From JALHUB01 sp050010555 (GTDB lineage: Bacteria > Chloroflexota > Dehalococcoidia > DSTF01 > JALHUB01), in assembly GCA_050010555.1 (NCBI GenBank), contig JBEKKV010000051.1, positions 1-13,443 on the forward strand: 13,443 bases of DNA. The letters are read 5' to 3'. Of the stretch, positions 6,018-13,443 are shown one piece after another; within the stretch, counting starts at the first letter, position 1, and each line of letters starts with the position of its first letter. The translations under genes were made by a program, and so were the position numbers. Under the pieces are notes generated by a model. It saw nothing but the letters and a program-made list of their open reading frames with translations. It was not told the DNA's origin and did not search any database.

Positions 6018-6611
6018 TTACTCCAAAGGCGCATTCGCCCGAAAGACAGAGCCAGACTGCCACGGCGTTCCGAGGGCCGGCAGAAGCCAGCGGTCCACGC
6101 CGATCCAGCCCGATACTTTCCAGCCGAGGAGGATCAGCAGGGCGATCACAAACAGGACCGGGTTGGTGCTCGCGGAACCGGCGAGCAGGTAGTTGAAGTT
6201 CATCGCGGCACCGCCGAGGGCAGCAAGCCCCGTGAATGCGCCGATGATAAGCAGGACTCCGGCCGTGGTCTCACCAAGAGCGATGACCCACGCGAACCAC
6301 CTGTACCACTCGTGGTTCAGCATGAAGGTCAGGAAGTGGCGATACCAGTCATAGGATATGGCCGGTTTTCCCGTTTGAGGTATGGTGATGGCGTTCTGCC
6401 AGAACTTCTTGAGCGCCTGGTCCCCGCCACTCACAAAGATCCAGCGGTTTGGGCCCCATACCTTGTGAGAGCCGGCGATCAGCCACTGATATCCCAGGTA
6501 CAGTCGCGCCGCCAGCCACAACGGGGCCAGCCAGGTGTTGCTGAAGATCGCCGTGATAAAGCCCGGGTCGCGCAACTCGCGCTTCTGGAATGATCGCTGT
6601 AGGAAGGTCAT
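6018..6611 (-). CDS. DoxX/DoxD-family integral membrane protein
   Basis: 197 aa. Hydrophobic segments at about 29-46, 103-123, 124-145 and 150-168 give four likely membrane helices, with an extramembrane loop at about 50-100 containing Trp and Tyr clusters. The block ALGETTAGVLLIIGAFTG (111-128) with Glu114 matches the conserved E-x-x-x-G-x-L-L-x-x-G pattern of the DoxX family. Some relatives (DoxD) are small subunits of thiosulfate:quinone oxidoreductase; most DoxX proteins have no settled function, and no DoxA partner is seen here, so a sulfur role would be inference. The ATG overlaps the stop of the 66-aa upstream gene as TGATG, implying translational coupling. The pair is probably transcribed from the repeat-containing promoter at 6914-6983. 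Confidence 0.85.
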   Translation of the reverse strand: MTFLQRSFQKRELRDPGFITAIFSNTWLAPLWLAARLYLGYQWLIAGSHKVWGPNRWIFVSGGDQALKKFWQNAITIPQTGKPAISYDWYRHFLTFMLNHEWYRWFAWVIALGETTAGVLLIIGAFTGLAALGGAAMNFNYLLAGSASTNPVLFVIALLILLGWKVSGWIGVDRWLLPALGTPWQSGSVFRANAPLE

Positions 6612-6811
6612 CAGACCCCTTTCTCGTGCTCCGTGAACACGCGCTGGGTCACCAGTTCCCCGATGAACCAGGCGACGAGTACCACCGCGAGGATCGGGAG
6701 GAACATAAGGACCTGGTTCTTTGTGCCCAGGTTAAACACAATGACGATCGCCGTCGCAGCCACGGCGGCCCATGCCACGACCCCCCCAACCAACACTAAG
6801 GCTTTGCTCAT
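6611..6811 (-). CDS. Small two-helix membrane protein upstream of DoxX
   Basis: 66 aa with two predicted membrane helices (about 5-27 and 35-53), a short loop NLGTKNQ and a charged tail ending EHEKGV. AAGGAG lies six bases before the ATG (6818-6823 on the opposite strand), a good ribosome binding site. Its TGA overlaps the DoxX ATG by one base. Size and tight coupling suggest an accessory subunit of the DoxX protein. The family is not recognised. Confidence 0.8.
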   Translation of the reverse strand: MSKALVLVGGVVAWAAVAATAIVIVFNLGTKNQVLMFLPILAVVLVAWFIGELVTQRVFTEHEKGV

Positions 6812-6913
6812 ACATCTCTCCTTCTGCGACTTTCATTCGGTCGTCCACAGAGCCAGCGGAAAATACCATCTCCCCAGCCATCAGCAACTCGGGCTGGTTG
6901 GCTCACTAATAAA

Positions 6914-6983
6914 ACGCTAAGGGAAGACTGTGCAGGAAACATGAAAGGGAGCGCTGCATGTGTGAAAGAAGCGTGACTAGTGG
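6914..6983 (-). promoter_or_regulatory. Promoter with tandem 11-bp direct repeats upstream of the DoxX operon
   Basis: On the + strand four units start at 6930 (GTGCAGG), 6941 (ATGAAAG), 6962 (GTGAAAG) and 6973 (GTGACTA): spacing 11, 21, 11. Read towards the gene, one pair is CTTTCAT-GTTT-CCTGCAC, close in form to a PhoB-type Pho box (two 7-mers with a 4-bp spacer). A weak -10, TAGCGT (6919 down to 6914), lies ten bases past the last repeat. The start would be about 95 nt before the 66-aa gene. The same geometry occurs at 10353-10422. The rest of the 415-bp gap (6812-7226) shows nothing I can call; the ORFs in it look like shadows. Confidence 0.5.
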
Positions 6984-7226
6984 CGCCCGCGAAGTCCTGC
7001 GTGCCCTCCTGCCGATGGTCCATCGGCCTAACGACGGGAGGGCTTCCGCGACCCAACGCCACGACCATCCCTCGGCCACGGGCTGAAAGTTGGGTGTCAC
7101 GGCTTCCTCGACAAGGATGGATCGCGGTGGGTCAGATCCGGAGGAGGGAGCGCCTGCCATCAGACTTGAGAGCGAAAGCGCTGACTCGAGTTACGAGGCA
7201 TGCCCGGCGTTAGTTAGTCGGCAGTT

Positions 7227-8165
7227 TTACAACGATCTGCCCATGCGGAACAGCCAGGTCGTCAGATAGCGCTCGCCGGTGTCCGGCAAGATGACGACTA
7301 TTAGCTTATCCGCGTTCTCCGGCCGCGCCGCCACCTGCGCCGCAGCCCACGCCGCAGCGCCCGACGAGACGCCCACAAGGATGCCCTCTTCGCGGGCGAG
7401 CCACCTGGCGGTATCGCCGGCGGCATCGTTGGACACCTGGATCACCTCGTCGACGAGGTCCATCCGCAGAACCTCCGGCATGAAGTCGGCGCCGATGCCC
7501 TCTATTCTGTGAGGACCGGGCTTGCCGCCGGACAGCACCGGTGAAGCCATCGGCTCAACGGCGACCACCTTGAACGATGGTTTTCGCTGCTTGATGACTT
7601 CGGCCACGCCGGTTATCGTACCGCCGGTGCCAACGCCGGCCACCAGGATGTCAACCGCGCCGTCCGTGTCGCGCCAGATCTCCTCCGCTGTCGTCCGGCG
7701 ATGCACTGCGGGATTCGCCGGATTCTTGAACTGCTGCGGCATGAAACCGTTCGGCGCCCGGGCAGCGAGCTCTTCCGCCTTTTCGACAGCGCCAAGCATG
7801 CCCTTCGCGCCGTCCGTCAGGACAACTTCAGCCCCGAAAGCGGCCAGAAGCTGGCGCCGTTCGGTGGACATCGTGTCGGGCATCGTGATGACCAGGTGGT
7901 AGCCTCTCGCAGCGCAAACGAGGGCAAGGGCGACGCCTGTGTTGCCGCTCGTCGGTTCCACGATGACGCTGCCCTTCTTGATGAGGCCCTGAACTTCTGC
8001 GGCCTGGATCATCGAAAGGCCGATCCGGTCCTTGACGCTTCCGCCCGGATTGAACGACTCCAGCTTCGCCACTATCGTCGCAGTCGAGCCCGCGGAAAGC
8101 TTGTTCAGCTTTACGAGCGGCGTATTGCCGATGAGCTCAGTTATATCCTCAGCGATCTTTACCAT
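7227..8165 (-). CDS. cysK: Cysteine synthase A (O-acetylserine sulfhydrylase)
   Basis: 312 aa from the ATG at 8165, the usual size for the family. It makes L-cysteine from O-acetyl-L-serine and sulfide with pyridoxal phosphate, in the cytosol. ELIGNTPLVKL (10-20) is the family start; NPGGSVKDR carries the PLP lysine (Lys45); TSGNTG (72-77) binds substrate and cofactor; GVGTGGT (177-183) holds the PLP phosphate; VSSGA (266-270) and PDTGERYLTTWLF close the fold. The reading frame is open to 8258, but the extra N-terminal residues are low-complexity and AGGGGAG (8169-8175, opposite strand) sits just before the 8165 ATG, so this start is preferred. Nearest neighbours are the histidine kinase 116 bp upstream and the DoxX operon 415 bp downstream. 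No serine acetyltransferase gene is seen. Confidence 0.95.
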   Translation of the reverse strand: MVKIAEDITELIGNTPLVKLNKLSAGSTATIVAKLESFNPGGSVKDRIGLSMIQAAEVQGLIKKGSVIVEPTSGNTGVALALVCAARGYHLVITMPDTMSTERRQLLAAFGAEVVLTDGAKGMLGAVEKAEELAARAPNGFMPQQFKNPANPAVHRRTTAEEIWRDTDGAVDILVAGVGTGGTITGVAEVIKQRKPSFKVVAVEPMASPVLSGGKPGPHRIEGIGADFMPEVLRMDLVDEVIQVSNDAAGDTARWLAREEGILVGVSSGAAAWAAAQVAARPENADKLIVVILPDTGERYLTTWLFRMGRSL

Positions 8166-8281
8166 TGCTCCCCTTTTGCGCTCCATCCCAAGATTGCCGC
8201 GCCGTTCAGATGGAATAGGCGAGGGCCGCGAACCTATCTTCCCGCTTCTGCCGCTCACCTTCGCGGCCGCCCGGCGTTGGC

Positions 8282-10141
8282 CTAGCGCGTTCTGCGACGC
8301 GGCTGTGTGGCGGCGCTTTTCACTTGCTCCAGAAGCTCATCCGGCGCGAAGGGCTTGGGCAGCCAGGAGACTCTGCTGTAGGTGCGGGCCCGCGCCACCT
8401 CTTGCTCATTGTCCGTCGCGGTGATGACAACGACGGGCACCTCCGAGAACTGACGGATCTCGCCAAGGATCTCCGTGCCGCTTTTGCCCGGCATCTTCAT
8501 GTCGAGGACGAGCACGTCAGGCTCGTCGGCTTCGACCAGGGCGCGCACAGCGAACGGGTCGGTCGTCGTAACGACCTGATGGCCGGCGACCGTAAGGAAG
8601 CGCTCGACAAACCGCAGGATCGATGGTTCGTCGTCGACGGCGAGGACGCGCAGGCTGGCAACCGGCAGCGCCTCGACTCGCTCGACCGCGCCAAAGGCCG
8701 GCAGCGTGAAGCTGAAGGTTGAGCCCTTGTCGGGCCCTTCGCTTTCCGCCCAGATGCGTCCGCCGTGCGCGCTGATGATGCTGCTGGATATCCAGAGGCC
8801 GAGCCCGGTGCCTCTTCCTTCGGTCTTAGAAGCCTGCGAGAACTTCTGGAACAGGAGTGGCAGCTTTTCCGGCGTGATGCCCGCGCCCTGATCGCGCAGC
8901 CTGACGACCACCTGCCCTCCCTGCTCCTCTGCGGTGATGCCAATGGGAAGACCGGGAGGAGAGAACTTCGCGGCGTTGGTCAGGAGGTTTGTCAGGACCT
9001 GAACGATCCGGCGGCGGTCCGCCCGAACTGTCGGTAGCCCGGCAGGCAGGGTGACTTTGGTCCTATGCGTATAGCCCGCTCGCTTGAAGATGGTGAGGGC
9101 ATCGGCGATTGTCTCCGCAAGATCGGTTTCGCGGGTGTCCACGGAGAACGTGCCGGCTTCGATGCGGGTCATGTCCAGGAGGTTGGTGACCATCTCGGTG
9201 AGGCGGTCGCACTGGTCGCTGATCGTCTCGAATAGCTCACGCGCCTCATCCGTGTCGGGAAAAGTGCGGGCCGTGATGGCCATGGCTGCAGAGCCTTTGA
9301 TGGCGGTAAGCGGCGTCTTGAGCTCGTGGCTGATGACGCCGTAGAACTCGCTGCGCAGCCTTTCGAGCTGCTCCTCCGCGAGCTTGCGTCGCGTGATGTC
9401 GGTATTGATCTCGATCACGGCCTGAGGCTCGCCGTTTGCCGCGGAATGCAGTATCTGAAGGCTCATGATGGCCAGGGCGGCGCCGTTCTTGTGCCGGTGC
9501 TGGACTTCCCCTTCCCAGCGGCCGTCCTGCAGAAGAGCGGTCCGAATATCGGCGATGGGCTGCGGGTGAACTGTCTGCAGGAGGTCGTGGGAGACTTTGC
9601 CCAACGCTTCTTCACGGGAGAAGCCGTACATCATCTCCGCGCCGCTGTTCCACAGGACTATCTCGTCTTGCAGGTTGCGCACGAGAACCGGCGCGTATTC
9701 CAGAAGCTGCGCGTGCTCCCGCAGGGCCTCCTCCGCCCGTTTACGCACCGTGATGTCACGACCGTACAGATTCGCGTAGCCCAGCTCCACGATCGGAGCG
9801 ACAGCAAAAGACCAGACCCGCCCGCCCTGCGGGATATCGGCGATCTTTTGCTTCTTTGTCTTAAGCGCCTTCTCAACGAGGGCGCGTAGAACTTGCGGCG
9901 CCGTCTGTCCTACCGCGCAACCCCAGTTCTTCAGCAACGTCTCGCTTGCCTCGTTGGCGTAGAGGAGCAGACCGTCGCTGCCGACTCGCAGCACGGGATT
10001 CGGGTTTTCCGATGGGAACCTGGCCAGGCTCTCAATTTCGGCCTTGAGGGGAGCGGACCGCGCGTCCGCCACATCAGCAGGCGCCGTGATGCCACGCCGA
10101 CGACCGGGGCGGGCACCGAATTTCTCTGATTCATGGTCCAT
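8282..10141 (-). CDS. Soluble hybrid histidine kinase PAS-PAS-HisKA-HATPase-REC
   Basis: 619 aa from the ATG at 10141; AGAGG lies six bases upstream (10148-10152, opposite strand). A GTG at 10213 would add 24 residues but has no ribosome binding site. PAS1 (about 38-135) and PAS2 (about 142-255) are joined by an AEEALRE linker. HisKA has the phosphoacceptor His272 in SHELKTPLTAIKG. HATPase shows the N box NLLTNAAKFS (385-394), DQGAGI (417-422), FQKFSQA (431-437) and GTGLGLWIS (444-452). The receiver (about 497-609) has DDE (503-505), phosphoacceptor Asp547 in LDMKMPG, a Thr in VITAT, and the Lys of PKPF. All catalytic residues are present. There is no membrane helix, so it senses a cytosolic cue. 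The REC stands at the C-terminus without an output domain; phosphate may pass to a separate regulator. It has its own promoter region at 10353-10422. Confidence 0.93.
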   Translation of the reverse strand: MDHESEKFGARPGRRRGITAPADVADARSAPLKAEIESLARFPSENPNPVLRVGSDGLLLYANEASETLLKNWGCAVGQTAPQVLRALVEKALKTKKQKIADIPQGGRVWSFAVAPIVELGYANLYGRDITVRKRAEEALREHAQLLEYAPVLVRNLQDEIVLWNSGAEMMYGFSREEALGKVSHDLLQTVHPQPIADIRTALLQDGRWEGEVQHRHKNGAALAIMSLQILHSAANGEPQAVIEINTDITRRKLAEEQLERLRSEFYGVISHELKTPLTAIKGSAAMAITARTFPDTDEARELFETISDQCDRLTEMVTNLLDMTRIEAGTFSVDTRETDLAETIADALTIFKRAGYTHRTKVTLPAGLPTVRADRRRIVQVLTNLLTNAAKFSPPGLPIGITAEEQGGQVVVRLRDQGAGITPEKLPLLFQKFSQASKTEGRGTGLGLWISSSIISAHGGRIWAESEGPDKGSTFSFTLPAFGAVERVEALPVASLRVLAVDDEPSILRFVERFLTVAGHQVVTTTDPFAVRALVEADEPDVLVLDMKMPGKSGTEILGEIRQFSEVPVVVITATDNEQEVARARTYSRVSWLPKPFAPDELLEQVKSAATQPRRRTR

Positions 10142-10352
10142 GTTGAGCCTCTTTTGGGGCGCAATCAGCCCACGCGACGAAGAGGTCCTCGCGCAGGTAT
10201 TCCTCTCGTTCACGCCCGTGTGCGGGGAACACGGTTGGCCGCTGTCGCTCGGGGACGAATGAAGGCGATCGCGGCATCCGCTGAAGAGCGAGCAGACAGC
10301 ACCTCACAGAAGACAACATAGCCCTTCGCCAAGCGACGAACGGCCAAGACGG

Positions 10353-10422
10353 ATTCTAAGGATTTACCGTGTGCGTTTCGTGAAGTTCGGCACAGAGATT
10401 GTGAAGATAACGTGAAGACACG
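10353..10422 (-). promoter_or_regulatory. Promoter with tandem 11-bp direct repeats upstream of the histidine kinase
   Basis: On the + strand units start at 10369 (GTGTGCG), 10380 (GTGAAGT), 10401 (GTGAAGA) and 10412 (GTGAAGA): spacing 11, 21, 11. Read towards the gene this is CTTCAC-GTTAT-CTTCAC, a break, then CTTCAC and CGCACAC. A good -10, TAGAAT (10358 down to 10353), lies ten bases past the last unit; the repeats occupy the -35 position, as in activator-dependent promoters of the PhoB/OmpR type. The leader would be about 205 nt. The rest of the 320-bp gap (10142-10461) shows no gene. Confidence 0.55.
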
Positions 10423-10461
10423 GGAAGGGAACATTGCGCGCGACAGCCAGGCTCGCCACTG

Positions 10462-12897
10462 TTACGCCGTCCAGACCCAGTCGCGAATCTCCGGCATGTC
10501 CTCGAGGTGCTCCGCCGAATACGCGAGCGCTCCCGCGATCTGCTTCTCGCATTCCTCGATAAGCGCGGCGCCGCGTTGGTCCATTCGCGGCACGCGTCGC
10601 AGCGCTTCGGCAGCCAGGTGGAAGCGGCTCATCCCGTTCAGGACGACCATGTCGAACGGCGTCGTCGTTGTCCCCTGTTCCCTGAAGCCGCGCACGTGGA
10701 AGCGTTCGACGTTAGCCCTGCCGTGAATGAGCTCGTGGACGGCCCGCTGATAACCGTGGAACGCGAAGACCACCGGCTTGTCTTCCGTGAAGAGCCCCAC
10801 GAAGCGCGCGTCGTCCATCCCATGCGGGTGAAACTCGGGCGGGAAGAGCGACATCAGGTCCACGACGTTGACGACGCGCACCCGCAGCTCCGGCGCGTGC
10901 CTGCGCAACCACCACGCCGCAGCGACCGCCTCGAGCGTCGGGATGTCGCCGGCGGCGGCAAGCACGACATCCGGCTCCTCGCCGCCGTCATTGCCGGCCC
11001 ACGACCAGGCCGAGGCACCGCGAGCGCAATGCTCGACGGCGGCATCGATATCCAGCCACTGGAGCTGCGGCTGCTTGTCGATAACTATCAGATTCACGTA
11101 GTTATGACTGCGCAGACAGTGATCAGCCACCGACAGGAGACAGTTCGCATCCGGCGGCAGGTAGATTCGGGCCACCGTGCCCCGCTTGGAGAGCATGACG
11201 TCGATCAAACCCGGCCCCTGATGGCTGAAACCGTTGTGGTCCTGACGCCAGCAGGTGGAAGTCAGCAAGATGTTGAGCGAGGCGACGCGTTCGCGCCAAG
11301 GCAGCGCCAGGCCGGCTTCGAGCCACTTGGCATGTTGCACCGCCATAGACGCCGATACCATCGCAAACGCCTCGTAGGACGCGAACAGGCCGTGGCGTCC
11401 GGTCAGGAGATAGCCTTCCAGCCAGCCCTCGCAGTTGTGCTCGCTAAGGATCTCCATCACGCGGCCGTCGGGGGAGACGTGGTCGTCCAGGCGGAGCGCC
11501 GGCCCGACAAAGCAGCGGTTCTCGACCTCGAAGACGCTGTTCAGACGGTTGGAGTTCGTCTCGTCGGGGCAGAAGAGGCGGAAGTTGGCCTGCCCAGCAT
11601 TTTGTGTGAAGACATCGCGCAACAGCATGCCCAACCGGCGCGTCGACTCATGGTACTCGGATGCGGGCTGCTTGACGTCGACCGCATGCCGGCGAAAGCC
11701 GGGCAGATCGAGATCGACGAGGAGCTTGCCACCGTTGGCATGCGGATTGGCGCCCATGCGCCGGTTGCCCTTCGGCACCAGCTCGACGAGCTCCGGAACG
11801 AGCCTGCCCTGCGGGTCGAAGAGGTCCTCGGCATGATAGCTCCGCATCCACGACTCCAGCATCGCAAGCTGCTTAGGGTCGGACTTCACGTCGGGGAGCG
11901 GCACCTGGTGGGCGCGAAATGTGCCCTCGACCGGCAGGCCGTCGAGCTCCTTGGGCCCTGTCCAGCCCTTGGGAGTGCGCAGCACGATGGCCGGCCAGCG
12001 CGGCTGCCTCAAGAACCCGCGGCTTCGCGCTTCCTGCTGGATGGCGCGGATCTTGTCGTAGCAGATGTCCAGCGTCGCCGCGAACTCCTGATGCACGCGC
12101 GGCGGGTCGTCCCCCTCGACGAAGTGGACATCGTAGCCGTGGCCCTCGATAATTGCCCGCACGTCGGTATCGCTGGAACGGCCCAGCACGGTGGGTCCGC
12201 TGATCTTGTAGCCGTTCAGGTGCAGGATCGGGAGAACGGCGCCGTCCCTGGCCGGGTTCAGAAAGTTGATCCCCTGCCAGGAGCCGGCCAGCGGGCCCGT
12301 CTCCGCCTCGCCGTCGCCGACGACCGCCACGGCGATAAGCTCCGGATTGTCGAACGCCGCGCCGAACGCGTGGACGAGGACGTAGCCGAGCTCGCCGCCC
12401 TCGTGGATCGAGCCGGGCGTCGTCACGCTCACATGGCTCGGGATTCCCCCCGGCGACGAGAACTGGCGGAACAGGCGGCGCAGGCCCGCCTCGTCCCGCG
12501 AGACCTCTGGATAGACCTCCGAGTACGTCCCTTCGAGATAGACGTTCGCCACGATGGCCGGGCCGCCGTGGCCCGGACCAGCCAGGTAGATGACGTCGGC
12601 GTCGCTGTCCTTGATCAGCCGGTTGAGGTGGACGTAGATGAAGCTGAGGCCGGGCGAAGTCCCCCAATGGCCGAGCAGACGCGGCTTGATTTGCTCCGGT
12701 CGCAGCGGTTCGCGCAGCAGCGGATTGTCTCGGAGGAAGATCTGCCCCACCGTCAGGTAGTTGGCCGCGCGCCAGTAGCGGTCCATCTTGTCGAGCAGGG
12801 CGGGCGGCAGCGGCCCCTTCGCCGGCGTTCGTTGTGGGTGATCTGTCGGCTGCGCGACTGCGACGGCGCTGGAGATGGTCGGGTCGAACTCATACAT
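10462..12897 (-). CDS. xfp: Xylulose-5-phosphate/fructose-6-phosphate phosphoketolase
   Basis: 811 aa, full length for the family. This thiamine-diphosphate enzyme splits xylulose-5-P (and often fructose-6-P) with phosphate into acetyl phosphate plus glyceraldehyde-3-P (or erythrose-4-P). Visible family signatures: GHWGTSPGLSFIYVHLNR (76-93), LAGPGHGGPA (105-114), SIHEGGELGY (163-172), the ThDP/Mg motif GDGEAETGP (194-202) followed by HLNGYKISGPT (226-236), and GWTGPKELDG. GGGAGG (12905-12910, opposite strand), inside the end of ackA, is seven bases before the ATG. It follows acetate kinase by three bases, so acetyl phosphate would be turned directly into acetate and ATP. Specificity for one or both sugar phosphates cannot be told here. 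Confidence 0.96.
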   Translation of the reverse strand: MYEFDPTISSAVAVAQPTDHPQRTPAKGPLPPALLDKMDRYWRAANYLTVGQIFLRDNPLLREPLRPEQIKPRLLGHWGTSPGLSFIYVHLNRLIKDSDADVIYLAGPGHGGPAIVANVYLEGTYSEVYPEVSRDEAGLRRLFRQFSSPGGIPSHVSVTTPGSIHEGGELGYVLVHAFGAAFDNPELIAVAVVGDGEAETGPLAGSWQGINFLNPARDGAVLPILHLNGYKISGPTVLGRSSDTDVRAIIEGHGYDVHFVEGDDPPRVHQEFAATLDICYDKIRAIQQEARSRGFLRQPRWPAIVLRTPKGWTGPKELDGLPVEGTFRAHQVPLPDVKSDPKQLAMLESWMRSYHAEDLFDPQGRLVPELVELVPKGNRRMGANPHANGGKLLVDLDLPGFRRHAVDVKQPASEYHESTRRLGMLLRDVFTQNAGQANFRLFCPDETNSNRLNSVFEVENRCFVGPALRLDDHVSPDGRVMEILSEHNCEGWLEGYLLTGRHGLFASYEAFAMVSASMAVQHAKWLEAGLALPWRERVASLNILLTSTCWRQDHNGFSHQGPGLIDVMLSKRGTVARIYLPPDANCLLSVADHCLRSHNYVNLIVIDKQPQLQWLDIDAAVEHCARGASAWSWAGNDGGEEPDVVLAAAGDIPTLEAVAAAWWLRRHAPELRVRVVNVVDLMSLFPPEFHPHGMDDARFVGLFTEDKPVVFAFHGYQRAVHELIHGRANVERFHVRGFREQGTTTTPFDMVVLNGMSRFHLAAEALRRVPRMDQRGAALIEECEKQIAGALAYSAEHLEDMPEIRDWVWTA

Positions 12898-12900
12898 GGG

Positions 12901-13443
12901 TCAGCCTCCCTGCAAGACCAGGCTTCGGGTGTGCCTGGCAATCATCAGGTCTTCATCGGTCTTCATAACCCGCACAACGACTCGCGAGCCGCCGCTGGAG
13001 ATGACCGGCGCATTCGACTCGTTCGCGCGCCCGTCGAGATCGATGCCGAGGAAGTCGAACCCGGCGCAGATTCGCTGACGCACGGCTGCGGCGTTCTCGC
13101 CGATCCCCGCCGTGAACACCAGCGTGTCCAGTCCGCCGAGCACCGCCGCGAGGGCCCCAAGGAACTTCCTCGCCTGGTAGCAGAACAACTCGACGGCCGT
13201 GGCAGCAGCGGCGTCTGCAGCTTCTCTGTCCAGAAGATCGCGCATGTCGGCGCTGATGCCGGAGACGCCGAGGAGGCCCGCCTCCTGATTCACGAGGTCG
13301 CCTAGGGAGTCGACGCTCAGTCCTTGCTCGCGCAGCAGGTACAGCAGAACGCCGGGGTCGAGGTCTCCTGAGCGCGTGCCCATCATCAGGCCGCCGGTCG
13401 GCGTGAAGCCCATCGTCGTATCGACGCCCACGCCGTCGCGGAC
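12901..13443 (-). CDS. ackA: Acetate kinase, C-terminal part (5' end outside window)
   Basis: The last 180 codons are seen; the frame is open to the right edge, so the apparent GTG start at 13431 is an artefact. The enzyme converts acetyl phosphate and ADP to acetate and ATP. Family signatures: DTTMGFTPTGGLMMGTRSGDLDPG with the catalytic-region Arg and Asp, the long helical part around YQARKFLGALAAVLGGLD, LVFTAGIGENAAAVR (the ATP-site GIGEN motif), and the C-terminal VMKTDEDLMIARHT. Full-length members are about 400 aa, so roughly 220 residues lie outside. The gene ends TGA three bases before the xfp ATG and carries its ribosome binding site, a clear two-gene operon. Confidence 0.95.
   Translation of the reverse strand, partial: VRDGVGVDTTMGFTPTGGLMMGTRSGDLDPGVLLYLLREQGLSVDSLGDLVNQEAGLLGVSGISADMRDLLDREAADAAAATAVELFCYQARKFLGALAAVLGGLDTLVFTAGIGENAAAVRQRICAGFDFLGIDLDGRANESNAPVISSGGSRVVVRVMKTDEDLMIARHTRSLVLQGG

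Noticed and set aside
5895..6593. 232-codon + strand ORF
   Set aside because: Antisense to the DoxX gene, highly charged translation, no recognisable domain.
6808..7068. 86-codon minus-strand ORF upstream of the small membrane gene
   Set aside because: It covers the promoter repeats, overlaps the start of the 66-aa gene and has no coding-like features.
8166..8258. Longer cysK start at 8258 or 8186
   Set aside because: The family N-terminus begins at the ATG at 8165, which has AGGGGAG just upstream.
10142..10213. Longer histidine kinase starting at GTG 10213
   Set aside because: No ribosome binding site there, whereas AGAGG is six bases before the ATG at 10141, and the extra residues have no domain character.
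10507..13305. 932-codon open frame on the + strand opposite xfp and ackA
   Set aside because: It is antisense to two well-identified genes and its translation is rich in Arg, His and Asp without family motifs. Long stop-free antisense frames are expected in high-GC genes with strong codon bias.

Overview
The window is high-GC bacterial DNA from a chromosome-like region. Multi-PAS sensor proteins, a DoxX-type membrane protein, a phosphoketolase/acetate kinase pair and a Thr/Pro-rich surface protein ending in a PPNTG-like anchor are together compatible with Chloroflexota, or less likely Actinobacteriota. No marker gene settles this, so the taxonomy is inference. No transposase, integrase, phage gene or CRISPR array is visible.

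Left third, + strand (3-5075): the 3' end of a repetitive surface-protein gene (ten 24-bp units), then two large cyclic-di-GMP proteins. The first is PAS-PAS-PAS-GAF-HD-GYP, a predicted phosphodiesterase with a full set of metal-ligand motifs. The second is TM-TM-HAMP-GAF-PAS-GGDEF, a predicted diguanylate cyclase that lacks the RxxD inhibitory site. The genes are 24 bp and 0 bp apart, lie in the same reading frame and are separated only by TAG stops. They look like one operon linking c-di-GMP turnover to a cell-surface adhesin or stalk.

Middle (5076-6017): about 940 bp with no convincing protein gene. It holds hairpins, a perfect 16-bp palindrome, a perfect TATAAT flanked by direct repeats, a CCA-ended 3' half of a glycine tRNA(CCC) whose 5' half is missing or displaced, a 10-bp inverted repeat closing onto that half, and a good intrinsic terminator. 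It is either an integration scar in a tRNA gene or an unusual tRNA-like small RNA. A doubtful minus-strand ORF overlaps it.

Right part, all minus strand: a 66-aa membrane protein and a DoxX protein (6611-6811 and 6018-6611, TGATG overlap); cysK (7227-8165); a soluble hybrid histidine kinase PAS-PAS-HisKA-HATPase-REC (8282-10141); and ackA (cut by the right edge) followed by xfp (10462-12897), which convert sugar phosphates to acetyl phosphate and then acetate plus ATP.

The most interesting signals are (1) a tandem 11-bp direct-repeat operator of identical geometry (repeat starts spaced 11, 21, 11) in front of both the DoxX operon and the histidine kinase, with a shared CTAAGG block at the same offset, suggesting one PhoB/OmpR-type regulator controls both; and (2) the broken or tRNA-like glycine tRNA locus.
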